DNA of 64,000 nucleotides from Stigmatella aurantiaca (GCF_900109545.1 NZ_FOAP01000015.1:62001-126000); one strand, 5' to 3'; shown: positions 36,295 through 46,587, counted from the first letter of the stretch. A program made the numbers and translations. Notes: a model not told the origin generated them from the letters alone.

Positions 36295-37974
36295 TCAGTC
36301 CTTGGTGAGCGGGCGGTAGCGGATGCGGTGCGGCTCCAGGGACTCGGGGCCCAGGCGCTTCTTCTTGTCCGCCTCGTAGTCCTCGAAGTTGCCCTCGAAG
36401 AAGAACGCCTTGCTGTCGCCCTCGAAGGCCAGGATGTGCGTGGCGATGCGGTCCAGGAACCACCGGTCGTGGCTGATGACCACCGCGCACCCGGCGAAGC
36501 TCAGGAGCGCGTCCTCCAGGCTGCGCAGCGTCTCCACGTCCAGGTCGTTCGTCGGCTCGTCCAGGAGCAGCAGGTTGCCGCCGCTCTTGAGCATCTTCGC
36601 CAGGTGCACCCGGTTGCGCTCGCCGCCCGACAGGTCCTTCACCCGCTTCTGCTGGTCCTGGCCCTTGAAGGCGAAGCCCGCCAGGTACGCGCGGCTCGGC
36701 ATCTGCCCCGCCCGCCCCAAATCAATGTGGTCCAGCCCGCCGCTCACCTCGTCGAACACGGACTTGTCCCCGGCCAGCGCGTCGCGGCTCTGGTCCACGT
36801 ACGCGAGCTTCACCGTCTCGCCGATGCGCAGCTCGCCCGCGTCGGGCTTCTCCACGCCCGTAATCATGCGGAACAGCGTCGTCTTGCCCGCGCCGTTGGG
36901 CCCAATCACGCCGACGATGCCGCCCGGGGGCAGCTTGAAGTTCAGGTCGTCGATGAGCAGCCGGTCCCCGAAGGACTTGCGCAGCCCCTTGGCCTCCACC
37001 ACCAGCCCGCCCAGGCGGGGGCCGGGGGGAATGGTGACTTCGCCCGTGGGCTCGCGCTTCTCCTGCGTCTGGTTGAGCAAGTCCTCGTAGGCCGCGATGC
37101 GCGCCTTGCTCTTGGCCTGGCGGGCCTTGGGGCTCGCGCGCACCCACTCCAGCTCGCGCTTGAGCGTCTTCTGACGGTGGCTCTCGGACTTCTCCTCCAG
37201 CTCCAGCCGCTTCTGCTTCTGCTCCAGCCACGAGGTGTAGTTGCCCTTCCAGGGGATGCCCTCGCCGCGGTCCAGCTCCAGAATCCACTCGGCCGCGTTG
37301 TCCAGGAAGTACCGGTCGTGGGTAATACAGACGATGGTGCCCGTGTACTGCTTGAGCGCCTGCTCCAGCCACGCCACGCTCTCGGCGTCCAGGTGGTTGG
37401 TGGGCTCGTCCAGGAGCAGCAGGTCCGGCTTCTCCAGCAGGATGCGGCACAGCGCCACGCGGCGCTTCTCACCGCCGGACAGCTTCGTCACGTCCGCGTC
37501 CCCGGGAGGCAGGCGCAGCGCGTCCATGGCCATCTCGATGGTGCGGTCCAGCTCCCAGCCGTTCGCCGCGTCGATGGCGTCCTGGAGCTTGCCCTGCTCG
37601 GCGAGCAGCTTCTCCATCTCCGCGTCGCTCAGGGGCTCGGAGAACTTCGCCGACACCTCGTTGAAGCGGTCCATCAGGCCGCGGATCTGCTTGAGCCCCA
37701 GCTCCACGTTGCCCTTCACGTCCAGCGTGGGGTCCAGCTGCGGCTCCTGCGCCAGGTATCCTACCCGGGCGCTGGGGTCCGGCTTGGCCACGCCGAAGAA
37801 CTCGGTGTCCACGCCGGCCATGATGCGCAGGAGCGTGGACTTACCCGAGCCGTTGGGGCCGATGACGCCAATCTTCGCGCCCGGGAAGAAGGACAGGTAG
37901 ATGCCCTTGAGGATGTCCTTCCCGCCCTTGACCTTGCGCAGGTCCTGCATGGTGAAGATGAAGTTCTGGGCCAT
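36295..37974 (-). CDS. ettA: ABC-F translational throttle ATPase EttA
   Basis: The 559-residue cytoplasmic protein has two ABC cassettes without membrane helices: Walker A GPNGSGKS and GPNGAGKTT, signatures LSGGEKRRV and LSGGERNRV, and Walker [13 protein letters not shown] and [12 protein letters not shown]. Between them is the charged linker about residues 240-310 with [14 protein letters not shown]-like sequence, and the length is close to that of E. coli EttA (555). EttA binds the ribosomal E site and gates the first peptide bond according to ADP/ATP ratio. It is divergent from the ABC exporter at 38110. Confidence 0.94.
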   Translation of the reverse strand: MAQNFIFTMQDLRKVKGGKDILKGIYLSFFPGAKIGVIGPNGSGKSTLLRIMAGVDTEFFGVAKPDPSARVGYLAQEPQLDPTLDVKGNVELGLKQIRGLMDRFNEVSAKFSEPLSDAEMEKLLAEQGKLQDAIDAANGWELDRTIEMAMDALRLPPGDADVTKLSGGEKRRVALCRILLEKPDLLLLDEPTNHLDAESVAWLEQALKQYTGTIVCITHDRYFLDNAAEWILELDRGEGIPWKGNYTSWLEQKQKRLELEEKSESHRQKTLKRELEWVRASPKARQAKSKARIAAYEDLLNQTQEKREPTGEVTIPPGPRLGGLVVEAKGLRKSFGDRLLIDDLNFKLPPGGIVGVIGPNGAGKTTLFRMITGVEKPDAGELRIGETVKLAYVDQSRDALAGDKSVFDEVSGGLDHIDLGRAGQMPSRAYLAGFAFKGQDQQKRVKDLSGGERNRVHLAKMLKSGGNLLLLDEPTNDLDVETLRSLEDALLSFAGCAVVISHDRWFLDRIATHILAFEGDSKAFFFEGNFEDYEADKKKRLGPESLEPHRIRYRPLTKD

Positions 37975-38109
37975 CGCGCTCTGATGCCTCCGGCAAAGGA
38001 ATGACGTCGAAGCAGGCGGATACTAAGGAGGGGTCCGCCGCGCAAGAGACTCCTCGCCCGCCTCGTGCCTGGGCACCCAGCCTGGGAAGTGCTAGAGCCC
38101 CCCTCTGCC

Positions 38110-39045
38110 ATGTCCTCGCCCGTTCTCGACCTGCAGGGGCTCACCAAGACGTACGGCGCCTTCACCGCGCTCTCCGATGTGAGCCTCTCCATCCGCCCCG
38201 GCGAAATCTTCGCCCTGCTGGGCCCCAATGGCGCCGGGAAGACGACGCTCATCGGCTCGGTCTGCGGGCTGGTGAAGAAGACCTCCGGCAGCATCCGCCT
38301 GTTCGGACAGGACCTCGACCAGGACCCGGTGCGCCCCCGCTATGACGTGGGGCTGGTGCCTCAGGAGATCAACTTCGACCCGTTCTTCTCCGTGGCCGAG
38401 TCGCTCCACATCCAGATGGGCTTCTACGGCCGGCCCCGGGACGAGGCGCGCGTGGACGAGGTGCTCACCGCGCTCAACCTCCACGCCAAGAAGGACGCCC
38501 TCACGCGCGCCCTGTCCGGCGGCATGAAGCGCCGGCTGCTCATCGCCAAGGCGCTGGTGCACCGGCCCAAGCTCGTCTTCCTGGACGAGCCCACCGCGGG
38601 CGTGGACGTGGAGCTGCGCCGGGACTTGTGGACGTACGTGCGACGGCTCGCCTCCGAGGGCACCACCATCGTCCTCACCACGCACTACCTGGAGGAGGCC
38701 GAGGAGCTGGCCGACCGGGTGGGCGTCATCAACGAGGGGCGCCTGCTGCTGGTGGAGGACAAGGCCTCGGTGCTGCGCCGCTTCGGCGAGAAGCGCCTCG
38801 TCGTCACCTTCGAGCAGCCTGTGGCGGAGCTGCCCGAGCCCGGCCGCCGCTTCAACGCCACCCTCTCCGAGGACCGGCGCACCCTCACCTACGTGGAGCG
38901 CGAGGGCAACGCGCCCGCCGGCGCGCTGCTCACCGCCCTGTATGGCCAGGGGCTGCCCATCTCCGATGTGGAGACGCGCCGCTCGCGCATGGAGGACGTG
39001 CTCATCGAGATCCTCCGCGGCCGGCCCCAGCCGAAGTCCGCCTGA
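38110..39045 (+). CDS. ABC exporter ATP-binding protein (YadG-like)
   Basis: The 311-residue ATPase starts at ATG 38110 (MSSPVLDLQGLTKTYG). It has Walker [11 protein letters not shown]-loop LVPQEINFDPFF, signature LSGGMKRRL, Walker B LVFLDEPTAGVD and H-loop LTTHYLEEAE. The Q-loop context EINFDPF is typical of YadG. It energises the permease encoded 35 bases downstream. The C-terminal 70 residues are an accessory domain. The substrate is unknown. Confidence 0.93.
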   Translation: MSSPVLDLQGLTKTYGAFTALSDVSLSIRPGEIFALLGPNGAGKTTLIGSVCGLVKKTSGSIRLFGQDLDQDPVRPRYDVGLVPQEINFDPFFSVAESLHIQMGFYGRPRDEARVDEVLTALNLHAKKDALTRALSGGMKRRLLIAKALVHRPKLVFLDEPTAGVDVELRRDLWTYVRRLASEGTTIVLTTHYLEEAEELADRVGVINEGRLLLVEDKASVLRRFGEKRLVVTFEQPVAELPEPGRRFNATLSEDRRTLTYVEREGNAPAGALLTALYGQGLPISDVETRRSRMEDVLIEILRGRPQPKSA

Positions 39046-39080
39046 CCTTCCTTCTCCCCTTTCCCCGCCCCGCCCCCGCC

Positions 39081-39842
39081 ATGAACACCCTTGGGATGAA
39101 GACGCTGTTCGCGAAGGAGGTCCGCCGCTTCATGCGCGTGCCGGGCCAGACCGTCCTCTCGCCCCTCATCAGCACCACGCTGTACTTCATCGTCTTCGGC
39201 TACTCGCTGGCCAACCGCGTGCACGAGGTGGAGGGCATGCCCTACCTGCCCTTCATCGTGCCGGGCCTGGTGTTCCTGGGCATCGCCAACAACGCGTTCC
39301 TCAACTCCAGCTCCTCGCTGTTCATCACCAAGATTCAGGGCACCGTGGTGGACCTGCTGGTGGCCCCGCTGGGGCCCGGCGAGCTGATGGCCGGCTTCAT
39401 CGGCGGCGCCATGGTGCGCGGGCTCGCCGTGGGCGGGCTCACCTGGGCGGTGGCCGCGCTCTTCACCGGCTTCAGCCTCGCGCACGCGGTGGTGGCGCTC
39501 TACTTCCTGCTCATCTCCTCCTACGTGTTCAGCGTGCTGGGGCTGCTGGCGGCCGTGTGGGCCGAGAAGTTCGAGCAGATCAACTTCTTCCCCACCTTCG
39601 TGATGATGCCGCTGACGTTCCTGGGCGGCGTCTTCTATTCGGTGCGCGAGCTGCCCACGCCCTGGAACCACGTGAGCCTCTTCAACCCCATGGTCTACAT
39701 GGTGGAGGGGCTGCGCTACGGGATGCTCGGGCGGAGCATCTTCCCCCCGGCCACCGGGGGCCTCATCCTCCTGGGCCTGGCCGGGGTGGCCACGGCGCTG
39801 GCCTACGTGGCCCTGCGCTCGGGCTATAAGATGAAGGCCTGA
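39081..39842 (+). CDS. ABC-2 type permease (YadH-like)
   Basis: The 253-residue inner-membrane protein starts at ATG 39081 and has about six helices: TVLSPLISTTLYFIVFGYSL, LPFIVPGLVFLGIANNAF, AVGGLTWAVAALFTG, ALYFLLISSYVFSVLGLLAA, FVMMPLTFLGGVFYSV and a final GGLILLGLAGVATALAYVAL. NPMVYMVEGLRYGMLG is a conserved ABC-2 region. It pairs with the ATPase just upstream as an efflux or surface-lipid exporter. Confidence 0.92.
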   Translation: MNTLGMKTLFAKEVRRFMRVPGQTVLSPLISTTLYFIVFGYSLANRVHEVEGMPYLPFIVPGLVFLGIANNAFLNSSSSLFITKIQGTVVDLLVAPLGPGELMAGFIGGAMVRGLAVGGLTWAVAALFTGFSLAHAVVALYFLLISSYVFSVLGLLAAVWAEKFEQINFFPTFVMMPLTFLGGVFYSVRELPTPWNHVSLFNPMVYMVEGLRYGMLGRSIFPPATGGLILLGLAGVATALAYVALRSGYKMKA

Positions 39843-39960
39843 GCCCGGGGTTCGCTGACGCACACCGGCAATCCGGCTTTGTCTGTTTCCTGGCTCGGAG
39901 GGCAGGCGGGCGAGCCGCCCGTTCGCCGGGAAACGGCAGCCGGGGTATCCTGCGGCCGCA

Positions 39961-41598
39961 ATGGCTGTGTCCTTTGGCAAGTACGAGCTTCTGCGGAAGA
40001 TCGCCTCGGGCGGTATGGGCCAGGTGTTCCTGGCGCGTGAGCGCGGCGGCGTGGAGCGCCTGGTGGTGCTCAAGCTCATCCTTCCGCACCTGGCCGAGGA
40101 CGACGAGTTCCTCAACATGTTCGTGGAGGAGGCGCGGCTGGTGGGCCGGCTCCGGCACCCGAACCTCGTCACCATTCTCGATCTCTTGGAAATCGAGGGC
40201 CGCCAGTGCCTGGCCATGGAGTACGTGCAGGGCGATGACCTGCGGCGCGTGGACAAGCAGGCGCGGCTCAAGGGCCAGCTGCTGCCGCCGGGGCTGGTGC
40301 TGCGCGTCATCTCCGAGGCGGCCGCGGGGCTGGACTACGCCCACCAGGCGCGCGACGCCCAGGGGCAGCCGCTCAAGCTGGTGCACCGGGACGTGTCCCC
40401 ACAGAACATCCTCGTCGGCTTCGACGGGGGCGTGAAGATCATCGACTTCGGCGTGGCCAAGGCCGCGGGCAGCAGCCAGCAGACGGCCACCGGCGTGCTC
40501 AAGGGCAAGTATCCTTATATGTCGCCCGAGCAGGCCTCGGGGCAGGCCATCGATGGGCGGAGCGACCAGTTCGCCCTGGGCGTGGTGATGTGGGAGCTGC
40601 TCACGGGCAAGCGGCTCTTCAAGGGCGAGACGGACCTGATGACGCTGCGGCTGGTGAAGGACTGCCAGGTGCCGTTCCCCTCCCAGCTCAACCCCAAGCT
40701 GCCCCCGGGGCTGGACGAGGTGGTGATGCGGGCGCTGGACGCCAACCCGCAGAAGCGCTTCCCGGACTGCGGCGCGTTCCGGCTGGCGCTGGAGGACTAC
40801 ATCACCCAGATGCGGCTGCAGGCCAGCGGCGCGCACCTGTCCGCCTACCTGCGTGGGCTGTACGCGGAGCGCATCTCCCACGAGGCGGACCCCGCCGCGC
40901 TGGATCAGCTCTCCGAGGACTCGGACCTAGACTCGAAGGGGGACACCTCGCGCAGCAGCCAACGCTCGGGCATGCATCCCCCGGGCACCCCGTCGCGCTC
41001 CCCCGGCAACAAGGGCGAGACGCGCTCGCGGCGCGCGGTGGATGCGCTGGTGGGCCCCGCGCCCACGCCCCGGCACGAGCCGCCGCCCGCCCGGGGCACC
41101 GTCTCGCTCGCCGCCGTGCCGGGCCCCAGCCGCTTCCCGAAGGTGGCCGTGGTGGTGGGCGGCGCGGTGACGCTGCTGCTCGCGGGCACCGCCGTCGTCT
41201 TCCTGCGGCCCCTGCCCTCCGAGGGCGCGCCCCCGCCGAAGGTGGCGGTGGCCACGCCGCCCCCGCCCCCGGAGACCCGGCCCCCGCCCGTCGAGACGCC
41301 GAAGGCGCCCCAGCCGGTGCAGTTGGTGCTCGCCTCCGAGCCCCAGGGCGCGCAGGTGCACGTGGATGGCACGGCCCTGGGCAAGACGCCCCGCCCGCTG
41401 ACGCTGGCGCCGGACGCGCCGCCCATCCAGGTGACGGTGACGCTGGAGGGCTACGAGCCGGTGACGCGCGCCGTGTCCGCCGCGGATGGCCCCACCGTGC
41501 AGGTGGCCCTGGAGCGGCGCGCCACCGGGAGCCCCAAGCCCACGCCGGGCAAGAAGCCCGCCGCCCCGCCCTCGCTGGGCATCAAGACGGGCCGCTGA
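39961..41598 (+). CDS. Membrane Ser/Thr kinase with C-terminal PEGA domain
   Basis: The 545-residue protein has a kinase domain (residues about 7-275): IASGGMGQVF, VLKLIL, catalytic HRDVSPQN, IIDFGVAK, YPYMSPEQ. The HRDVSPQN form is common in myxobacterial kinases. A disordered stretch follows, then one membrane helix near 395-415 (VAVVVGGAVTLLLAGTAVVF), a proline-rich linker, and a PEGA domain (VLASEPQGAQVHVDGTALGK, about 455-520). PEGA lies outside the membrane and probably senses envelope state. There is no ribosome site in front of ATG 39961; a TATCCT 10 bases upstream of the start may mean a leaderless message. Confidence 0.92.
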   Translation: MAVSFGKYELLRKIASGGMGQVFLARERGGVERLVVLKLILPHLAEDDEFLNMFVEEARLVGRLRHPNLVTILDLLEIEGRQCLAMEYVQGDDLRRVDKQARLKGQLLPPGLVLRVISEAAAGLDYAHQARDAQGQPLKLVHRDVSPQNILVGFDGGVKIIDFGVAKAAGSSQQTATGVLKGKYPYMSPEQASGQAIDGRSDQFALGVVMWELLTGKRLFKGETDLMTLRLVKDCQVPFPSQLNPKLPPGLDEVVMRALDANPQKRFPDCGAFRLALEDYITQMRLQASGAHLSAYLRGLYAERISHEADPAALDQLSEDSDLDSKGDTSRSSQRSGMHPPGTPSRSPGNKGETRSRRAVDALVGPAPTPRHEPPPARGTVSLAAVPGPSRFPKVAVVVGGAVTLLLAGTAVVFLRPLPSEGAPPPKVAVATPPPPPETRPPPVETPKAPQPVQLVLASEPQGAQVHVDGTALGKTPRPLTLAPDAPPIQVTVTLEGYEPVTRAVSAADGPTVQVALERRATGSPKPTPGKKPAAPPSLGIKTGR

Positions 41599-41616
41599 GT
41601 TCCGCCCGGCCCTCCT

Positions 41617-43647
41617 TTAAAGACGCGGGGGCGACTGGGCCACGAGCCTTCGGATGAGCTCGGGCTCGAAGGGCTTGTCGATGCGCGGGTGGGAGAAGCG
41701 CTGGAGGAACAGCCGGGCGCGCTCGGTGAAGCCTCCGCCCGTCATGAAGACGAGCCGGGAGAGGCACTCGGGGTGGGACTTCGCCAGCGCCGCGTGCACG
41801 TCCATGCCCGTCAAATCGAGCATCATCAGGTCGCAGAAGATGCGGTCGAAGTCCGTGTCGCGCTCCAGCAGCGTCAGCGCCTCGCGCCCGCTGCGCGCCA
41901 CCACCACCTCGTTGCCCCGGCCGATGATGCGCCGCATGACCGAGGCGATGCCGGGCTCGTCGTCCACGACGAGCACCCGCTTGCCCAGCACGTTCGCCGG
42001 CTCCGCGGGCCCCGTGGCCAGCAGGGGCAGGAGCGCCTCGGCCTCCTCGCCGCGGGTGGGCAGCACCACGCGGAAGGTGCTGCCCTTGCCCGGCATGCTC
42101 GCCGCGGACAGCTCCCCGCGCAGCGCCTTGATGATGCCGTGGCAGATGGAGAGCCCCAGCCCCGTGCCCTCGCCCTGAGACTTGGTGGTGAAGAAGGGCT
42201 CGAAGGCGCGCGCCAGCACCTCCGGGGACATGCCCGAGCCCGTGTCCGTCACGTCCACCACCACCCGGTCCTCCTGGCCGTAGGTGGTGAGCAGGATGCG
42301 GTGGGAGGCCACATCCCCCTCGGGGATGGCCTGGGCGGCGTTGATGAGCAGGTTGAGGAACACCTGCGCGAGCCGGGCCTCGTTGGCCCACACGGGCGGC
42401 ACCGTGCCGTAGCAGCGCACCACCTGCGCGCGGTAGCGCACGTGGTTCATCGCCATGGAGAGGCTGAACTCCAGCGCCGCGTGCACATCCACCGGGCGCA
42501 GCTGCGCGTCATCCCCGCGCGCGAACGTCTTCAAGTCCCGGACGATGCGCCGGATGCGCTCGGCGCCCTCGCGCGCCTCGCACAGCGCCTCCTCCGTCTC
42601 CTGGATGAGCCCGGGCGGGGCCACGTCCGCGAGCATGGCGAGCTGCTCCACGGCGAAGTGGATGTTGCCCATGACGAACGACAGCGGGTTGTTGATTTCG
42701 TGGCCCACGCCGGCCGCGAGCTGCCCCGCCACGGCGAGCTTCTCCGACTGGATGAGCTTCTCGCGCGCCGCGAGCAGCTCCCGGGCACGCTGCCGGGCCA
42801 GGGCCTCCGCCTCCAGGCGCCCGGAGTGCTCGCGCTCCAGCAGCGCGTCACGCTCCTGCTCCAGCTGCTTCTTGCCGGTGATGTCCCGGAAGAGGATGGC
42901 GATGCCGCTGCCTGAGGGGTAGGCGTGCATCTCGAACCAGCGGTTGAAGGGCGGCAGCAGCACCTCGAAGCGCGAGGCCACGCGCTCGGCCATCACCTGG
43001 CGCGCCTCGCGCTCCACCACGGTGCCGCGCAGCTCCGGGCTCGTGTCCCACAGGCTGCGCCCGAAGAGCTTCTCTCGGGGCTTGCCCTTGAGCGTGAGGG
43101 CGTTGCGGTTGAGGTACGTGTAGCGCCAGTGCGCGTCCACCGACAGGAAGCAGTCCGGGGTGCCCTCCAGCAGCTCCAGCATGCGGTCGCGCGTGTCGCG
43201 CAGCCCCGTCTCCGCGCGGTAGGAGGCGGTGATGTCGCGCAGCCGCACGAGCACCCCATCCCGGAACCGGGACACGGTGGCCTGGAGCCACCCGTCGAAC
43301 CCGTCGCTGGCGTGGGAGAACACCTGCAGGCAGGCCTCCCCCGTCTCCACCACCTGGTGGAACGCCTCGAACTGCCCGGCCAGCCCCAGCTCGGGCGGCA
43401 CCTCGTGCAGGCGCCGCCCCTGGAGCGCCTCCACGCGCCAGCCGAGCAGCCGGTGGGCGGCAGGGTTGGCATAGCTCCACTCGAAGTCGCTGAGCGCCCC
43501 CTCCTCGTCCCGCAGGGCCTTGAGCACCATGCTGCCCTCGGGGTGGCCGTGCTCCACCTCGGCCAGAACCCGCAGCACCTCGTCGCCGTCACACGTCCGG
43601 GCGCCCTTCAGGTGCTTCAACGGTTCTTGAAAGGCAGGCTTGAGCAT
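41617..43647 (-). CDS. Soluble PAS hybrid histidine kinase with receiver domain
   Basis: The 676-residue protein starts at ATG 43647 (MLKPAFQEPLKHLKGA), with AGGGA 7 bases upstream. Three PAS-like segments cover about 20-290 (YANPAAHRLLGWRVEALQGR, FLSVDAHWRYTYLNRNALTL, RWFEMHAYPSGSGIAILFRD). A coiled coil precedes HisKA with GVGHEINNPLSF, His316. HATPase_c has NLLINAAQA, VTDTGSGM and GTGLGLSI. A C-terminal receiver holds VLVVDDEPGI, phospho-acceptor Asp606 (FCDLMM), and FDKP-like IDKPFEP. No membrane segment is seen, so it is cytoplasmic. It converges with the PEGA kinase 18 bases away. Confidence 0.93.
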   Translation of the reverse strand: MLKPAFQEPLKHLKGARTCDGDEVLRVLAEVEHGHPEGSMVLKALRDEEGALSDFEWSYANPAAHRLLGWRVEALQGRRLHEVPPELGLAGQFEAFHQVVETGEACLQVFSHASDGFDGWLQATVSRFRDGVLVRLRDITASYRAETGLRDTRDRMLELLEGTPDCFLSVDAHWRYTYLNRNALTLKGKPREKLFGRSLWDTSPELRGTVVEREARQVMAERVASRFEVLLPPFNRWFEMHAYPSGSGIAILFRDITGKKQLEQERDALLEREHSGRLEAEALARQRARELLAAREKLIQSEKLAVAGQLAAGVGHEINNPLSFVMGNIHFAVEQLAMLADVAPPGLIQETEEALCEAREGAERIRRIVRDLKTFARGDDAQLRPVDVHAALEFSLSMAMNHVRYRAQVVRCYGTVPPVWANEARLAQVFLNLLINAAQAIPEGDVASHRILLTTYGQEDRVVVDVTDTGSGMSPEVLARAFEPFFTTKSQGEGTGLGLSICHGIIKALRGELSAASMPGKGSTFRVVLPTRGEEAEALLPLLATGPAEPANVLGKRVLVVDDEPGIASVMRRIIGRGNEVVVARSGREALTLLERDTDFDRIFCDLMMLDLTGMDVHAALAKSHPECLSRLVFMTGGGFTERARLFLQRFSHPRIDKPFEPELIRRLVAQSPPRL

Positions 43648-43810
43648 ACTCCGGTCCCTGGCAACCCCCGCTGACAGCAGGCGCTTCCGCCCTCCCGGAA
43701 TAGACCCTCGCCCCGCCGCTGACAACAGTCGCTGATGTAGAGAAAAGGGCGCAAGGGATGGCCGGTCCCACCGCCCCCTCCAGAATACCGCGACCCGGGG
43801 TTTCAGGACA

Positions 43811-44707
43811 CTAGGGCCAGATTTCCCGCACGCTCAGCCACTTGAAGTCCACATCGGGCGCGTTGTCCCACCGGAAGACGGCGATGGGCCCCCCCCAGGT
43901 GATGGGAATCTTGGCGGAAGTGCCCGGGCACGGCATGGTGTCCTCCCCCCAGTGGCCCGTGTCATAGATGTCCACCACCTTGCGCCACGTCAGCTTGTCG
44001 GCATCCTCGTCCAGCCACAGCTGCAGCCGCACCCCGTCCCGGGTGTTGCGCATGACGGCCTTGAAGCCGATCCACTCGCCCACGGGGAGCCTCGGCACCT
44101 GGGAATAGGGGGCCTGGGTGTAGCGCACGTGCCACATCTCCTTCTGCCAGCGCGCGCGCCCGTCGTAGTGCAGGTCGCCCTTGTACGCGGAGCCCTCGCA
44201 CTCCGCACCGCCGGTGTGCTGGCCGCCGCGCGCGTACCAGGAGAAGTTGTCCTCCGGGTCCTGGATGCGGTTGAGCCGCACGTAGCCCGTCATCTCCACG
44301 TTCTTCCAGTCGTTGGGCGACTGCATGTAGCCCTGGCGCGCCAGCACATCCCGGTCATAGGAGGCGATGCGCCGCGGGCTGTAGCCGGTGGAGGTGAACA
44401 CCGACATCCGCACCTCGTTGTGGCGCATCTTCCAGGAGCCATCCGGGTTGCGGCTGATGGGGTGCTGGGGATCAAAGCGCGCGTCCAGCAGCGGATCCTC
44501 CGGGAGAAACCACGTCTCGCCCCCCAGCCGGGTGGGGTGCAGCATCGCCACCCCGAACGGATCCACCAGCACCAGGATGGGCGGCAAGAGCCCCGTGGCC
44601 TCCTGGGCCCGTGCGGGCAGGGCCCCTGTCAGGCCCAGCACCAGGAACACCGCCGCCCACGCCCGCAGGTGTGGACGGCCGCCCCAACCACGCTTCTGTC
44701 GTTCCAT
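43811..44707 (-). CDS. Secreted beta-rich protein, function unknown
   Basis: The 298-residue protein has a signal peptide (AVFLVLGLTGALPARAQ) and a GGGGAG ribosome site. The mature region is rich in Trp and Tyr (MTGYVRLNRIQDPEDNFSWY, WQKEMWHVRYTQAPYSQV, GPIAVFRWDNAPDVDFKW), the look of a concanavalin-type jelly roll acting on or binding a polysaccharide. No family is recognised with confidence. It starts 32 bases after the treZ stop in the same direction, so it may share its transcript. Confidence 0.72.
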   Translation of the reverse strand: MERQKRGWGGRPHLRAWAAVFLVLGLTGALPARAQEATGLLPPILVLVDPFGVAMLHPTRLGGETWFLPEDPLLDARFDPQHPISRNPDGSWKMRHNEVRMSVFTSTGYSPRRIASYDRDVLARQGYMQSPNDWKNVEMTGYVRLNRIQDPEDNFSWYARGGQHTGGAECEGSAYKGDLHYDGRARWQKEMWHVRYTQAPYSQVPRLPVGEWIGFKAVMRNTRDGVRLQLWLDEDADKLTWRKVVDIYDTGHWGEDTMPCPGTSAKIPITWGGPIAVFRWDNAPDVDFKWLSVREIWP

Positions 44708-44739
44708 GGCTCCCCCCAGAGCAATGGGTATCGTTCAAC

Positions 44740-46587
44740 TCATTCCCGGCGGCGCAACACGGCGGCCGAGGGCCCCTCGAGCCGCAGCACCCCGTCGCGC
44801 ACGGGCGGCGCCTCGCTGGCGCCCCCGAACCGGGACGCCTCGCTCCACAGCACCACCTCGGCGGGCGCACCCGCGGGCAGCCGGTGCTCCAGCGTGCCCC
44901 GGATGTTGAGCACCACGAGCAGCGACTGCCCCGCGGCCTTGTACTCGAGCACGAGCGCGTCCTGCCCCAGCGTCTGGAGCGCATAGCCGCCCCGGCGGCG
45001 CTCCTTCAGGGCGGGCTCGGTGGCGCGCAGGCGCAAGAGCTCCCGGTACAGCGCGCGCACGCCGGCGTGGGGCGGCTTCTCCGCCTCGGCCCAGTTCAGG
45101 CGCGAGCGCTCGAAGGTGTCCTGCGCCTGCGGGTCCGGCACGGTGGTGCCCTTGAAGCGCGAGAAGCCGGCGAACTCCTTGCGCCGCCCCTCGGTGACGA
45201 GCTTGCCCAGCTCCGCGTTGTGGTCCGTGAAGTAGAGAAACGGCGTGCTCGCGTTCCACTCCTGGCCCATGAAGAGCAGCGGCGTGTACGGGGAGAGCAG
45301 CAGGAGCGTGCTCATGGCGCGGTAGGCCGCCGGGGACACGTCGTCGTGCAGCCGCTCCCCGAGGGCGCGGTTGCCCACCTGGTCGTGGTTCTGGATGCAG
45401 TGCACGAAGCACGTGGGCGGCAGGGTGCCCGCGGGGGTGCCCCGGGCGTGGCCCTGGTTCTTGGAGACCTGGCCCTCGTAGAACCAGCCCTGGCGCAGCG
45501 TGCGCGCGATGTCCTCCGCGCTGCCCGTGTAGTCCTGGTAGTAGCCCTCGCTGTCGCCCGCGAAGGCGCGGCGCAGCTGGTGGTGCAAGTCATCCGCCCA
45601 GACACCATCCAGCCCCACGCCGCCCTCGGACTCCGGGCGCGGCAGCCGGGCCTCGTTGCGCTCGTCCTCGGCGATGATGAGCACGCGCCGGCTGGGCGCG
45701 GCGGCGCGGGCGCGGCGGGTAATCTCCGTCAGCAGGTGGGGCGAGCCGTCATCCACGATGGCGTGCGCGGCATCCAGCCGCAGGCCATCCGCGTGGTAGT
45801 CGCGGATCCACATGTCCACGTTGGAGAGCACCATCTCCCGGACGGGAGCGGACTCCTTGCCGTCGTAGTTGACGGCATCCCCCCACGGGGTGTGGTGGCG
45901 GCCGGTGAAGTAGTGCGGCGAGTAGCAGCGCAGGTAGTTCCCGTCCGGCCCGAAGTGGTTGTAGACGGCGTCGATGAGGACCGCGAGCCCCTCGGCGTGC
46001 GCCGCGTCGATGAGCCGCCGCAGGCTCTCGGGCCTGCCGTAGGTGTGGTGGGGCGCGAAGAGGTCCACCCCGTCGTAGCCCCAGTTGCGCGCGCCGGGGA
46101 AGCTCGCCAGCGGCATCAGCTCCAGGGCGGTGATGCCCAGCTCCCGCCAGCCCTTCAGCTTGGGAATGAGCGCCTCGTAGGTGCCCTCCGGCGTGGCGGT
46201 GCCGACGTGCACCTCATAGATGACGAGCGCCTCGGGGTCCGGCCCCTTCCAGCCCGCGTCCGTCCAGGCGAAGTCCGGCACGATGACTTCGGACGGGCCA
46301 TGCACGCCCTGCGGCTGGCTGCGGGACCAGGGGTCCGGGAAGGGCCCCTCGCCGTCCACGCGCAGCTTGTAGCGCACGCCCGCGCCCGCGCTCTCCAGCA
46401 CGGCGGTGAAGTAGCCGCCGGGCTCCGGGGCCATGGGCAGCACCTGCCCGGCCTTGCCCTCGGCGTCGTGGAGGACCACCTCCAGCTTCTGGTGTCCGGG
46501 AGCCCAGACCCTCCAGCGGACCTTCGGTCCTGGCTCTACCCATGCACCCATCTTCGGCACTGCGGCTCGCGTTGGCTCGGCTGACAT
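44740..46587 (-). CDS. treZ: Malto-oligosyltrehalose trehalohydrolase
   Basis: The 615-residue GH13 enzyme releases trehalose from maltooligosyltrehalose in the TreY-TreZ pathway. It has an N-terminal CBM48-like domain (KVRWRVWAPGHQKLEVVLHD), then the catalytic barrel with DAVYNHFGPDGNYL, nucleophile Asp272 (GLRLDAAHA), acid/base Glu307 (IIAEDERNE) and the third acid in IQNHDQVGN. FMGQEWNASTPFLYFTDHN is typical of TreZ. The partner treY is not in the window. Trehalose protects spores and cells against drying and osmotic stress. Confidence 0.95.
   Translation of the reverse strand: MSAEPTRAAVPKMGAWVEPGPKVRWRVWAPGHQKLEVVLHDAEGKAGQVLPMAPEPGGYFTAVLESAGAGVRYKLRVDGEGPFPDPWSRSQPQGVHGPSEVIVPDFAWTDAGWKGPDPEALVIYEVHVGTATPEGTYEALIPKLKGWRELGITALELMPLASFPGARNWGYDGVDLFAPHHTYGRPESLRRLIDAAHAEGLAVLIDAVYNHFGPDGNYLRCYSPHYFTGRHHTPWGDAVNYDGKESAPVREMVLSNVDMWIRDYHADGLRLDAAHAIVDDGSPHLLTEITRRARAAAPSRRVLIIAEDERNEARLPRPESEGGVGLDGVWADDLHHQLRRAFAGDSEGYYQDYTGSAEDIARTLRQGWFYEGQVSKNQGHARGTPAGTLPPTCFVHCIQNHDQVGNRALGERLHDDVSPAAYRAMSTLLLLSPYTPLLFMGQEWNASTPFLYFTDHNAELGKLVTEGRRKEFAGFSRFKGTTVPDPQAQDTFERSRLNWAEAEKPPHAGVRALYRELLRLRATEPALKERRRGGYALQTLGQDALVLEYKAAGQSLLVVLNIRGTLEHRLPAGAPAEVVLWSEASRFGGASEAPPVRDGVLRLEGPSAAVLRRRE

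Noticed and set aside
41589-41612. Terminator hairpin GGGCCG/CGGCCC between the PEGA kinase and hybrid kinase genes
   Set aside because: Six-base GC arms with a 12-base loop arise often by chance at this GC content, and there is no U-tract.
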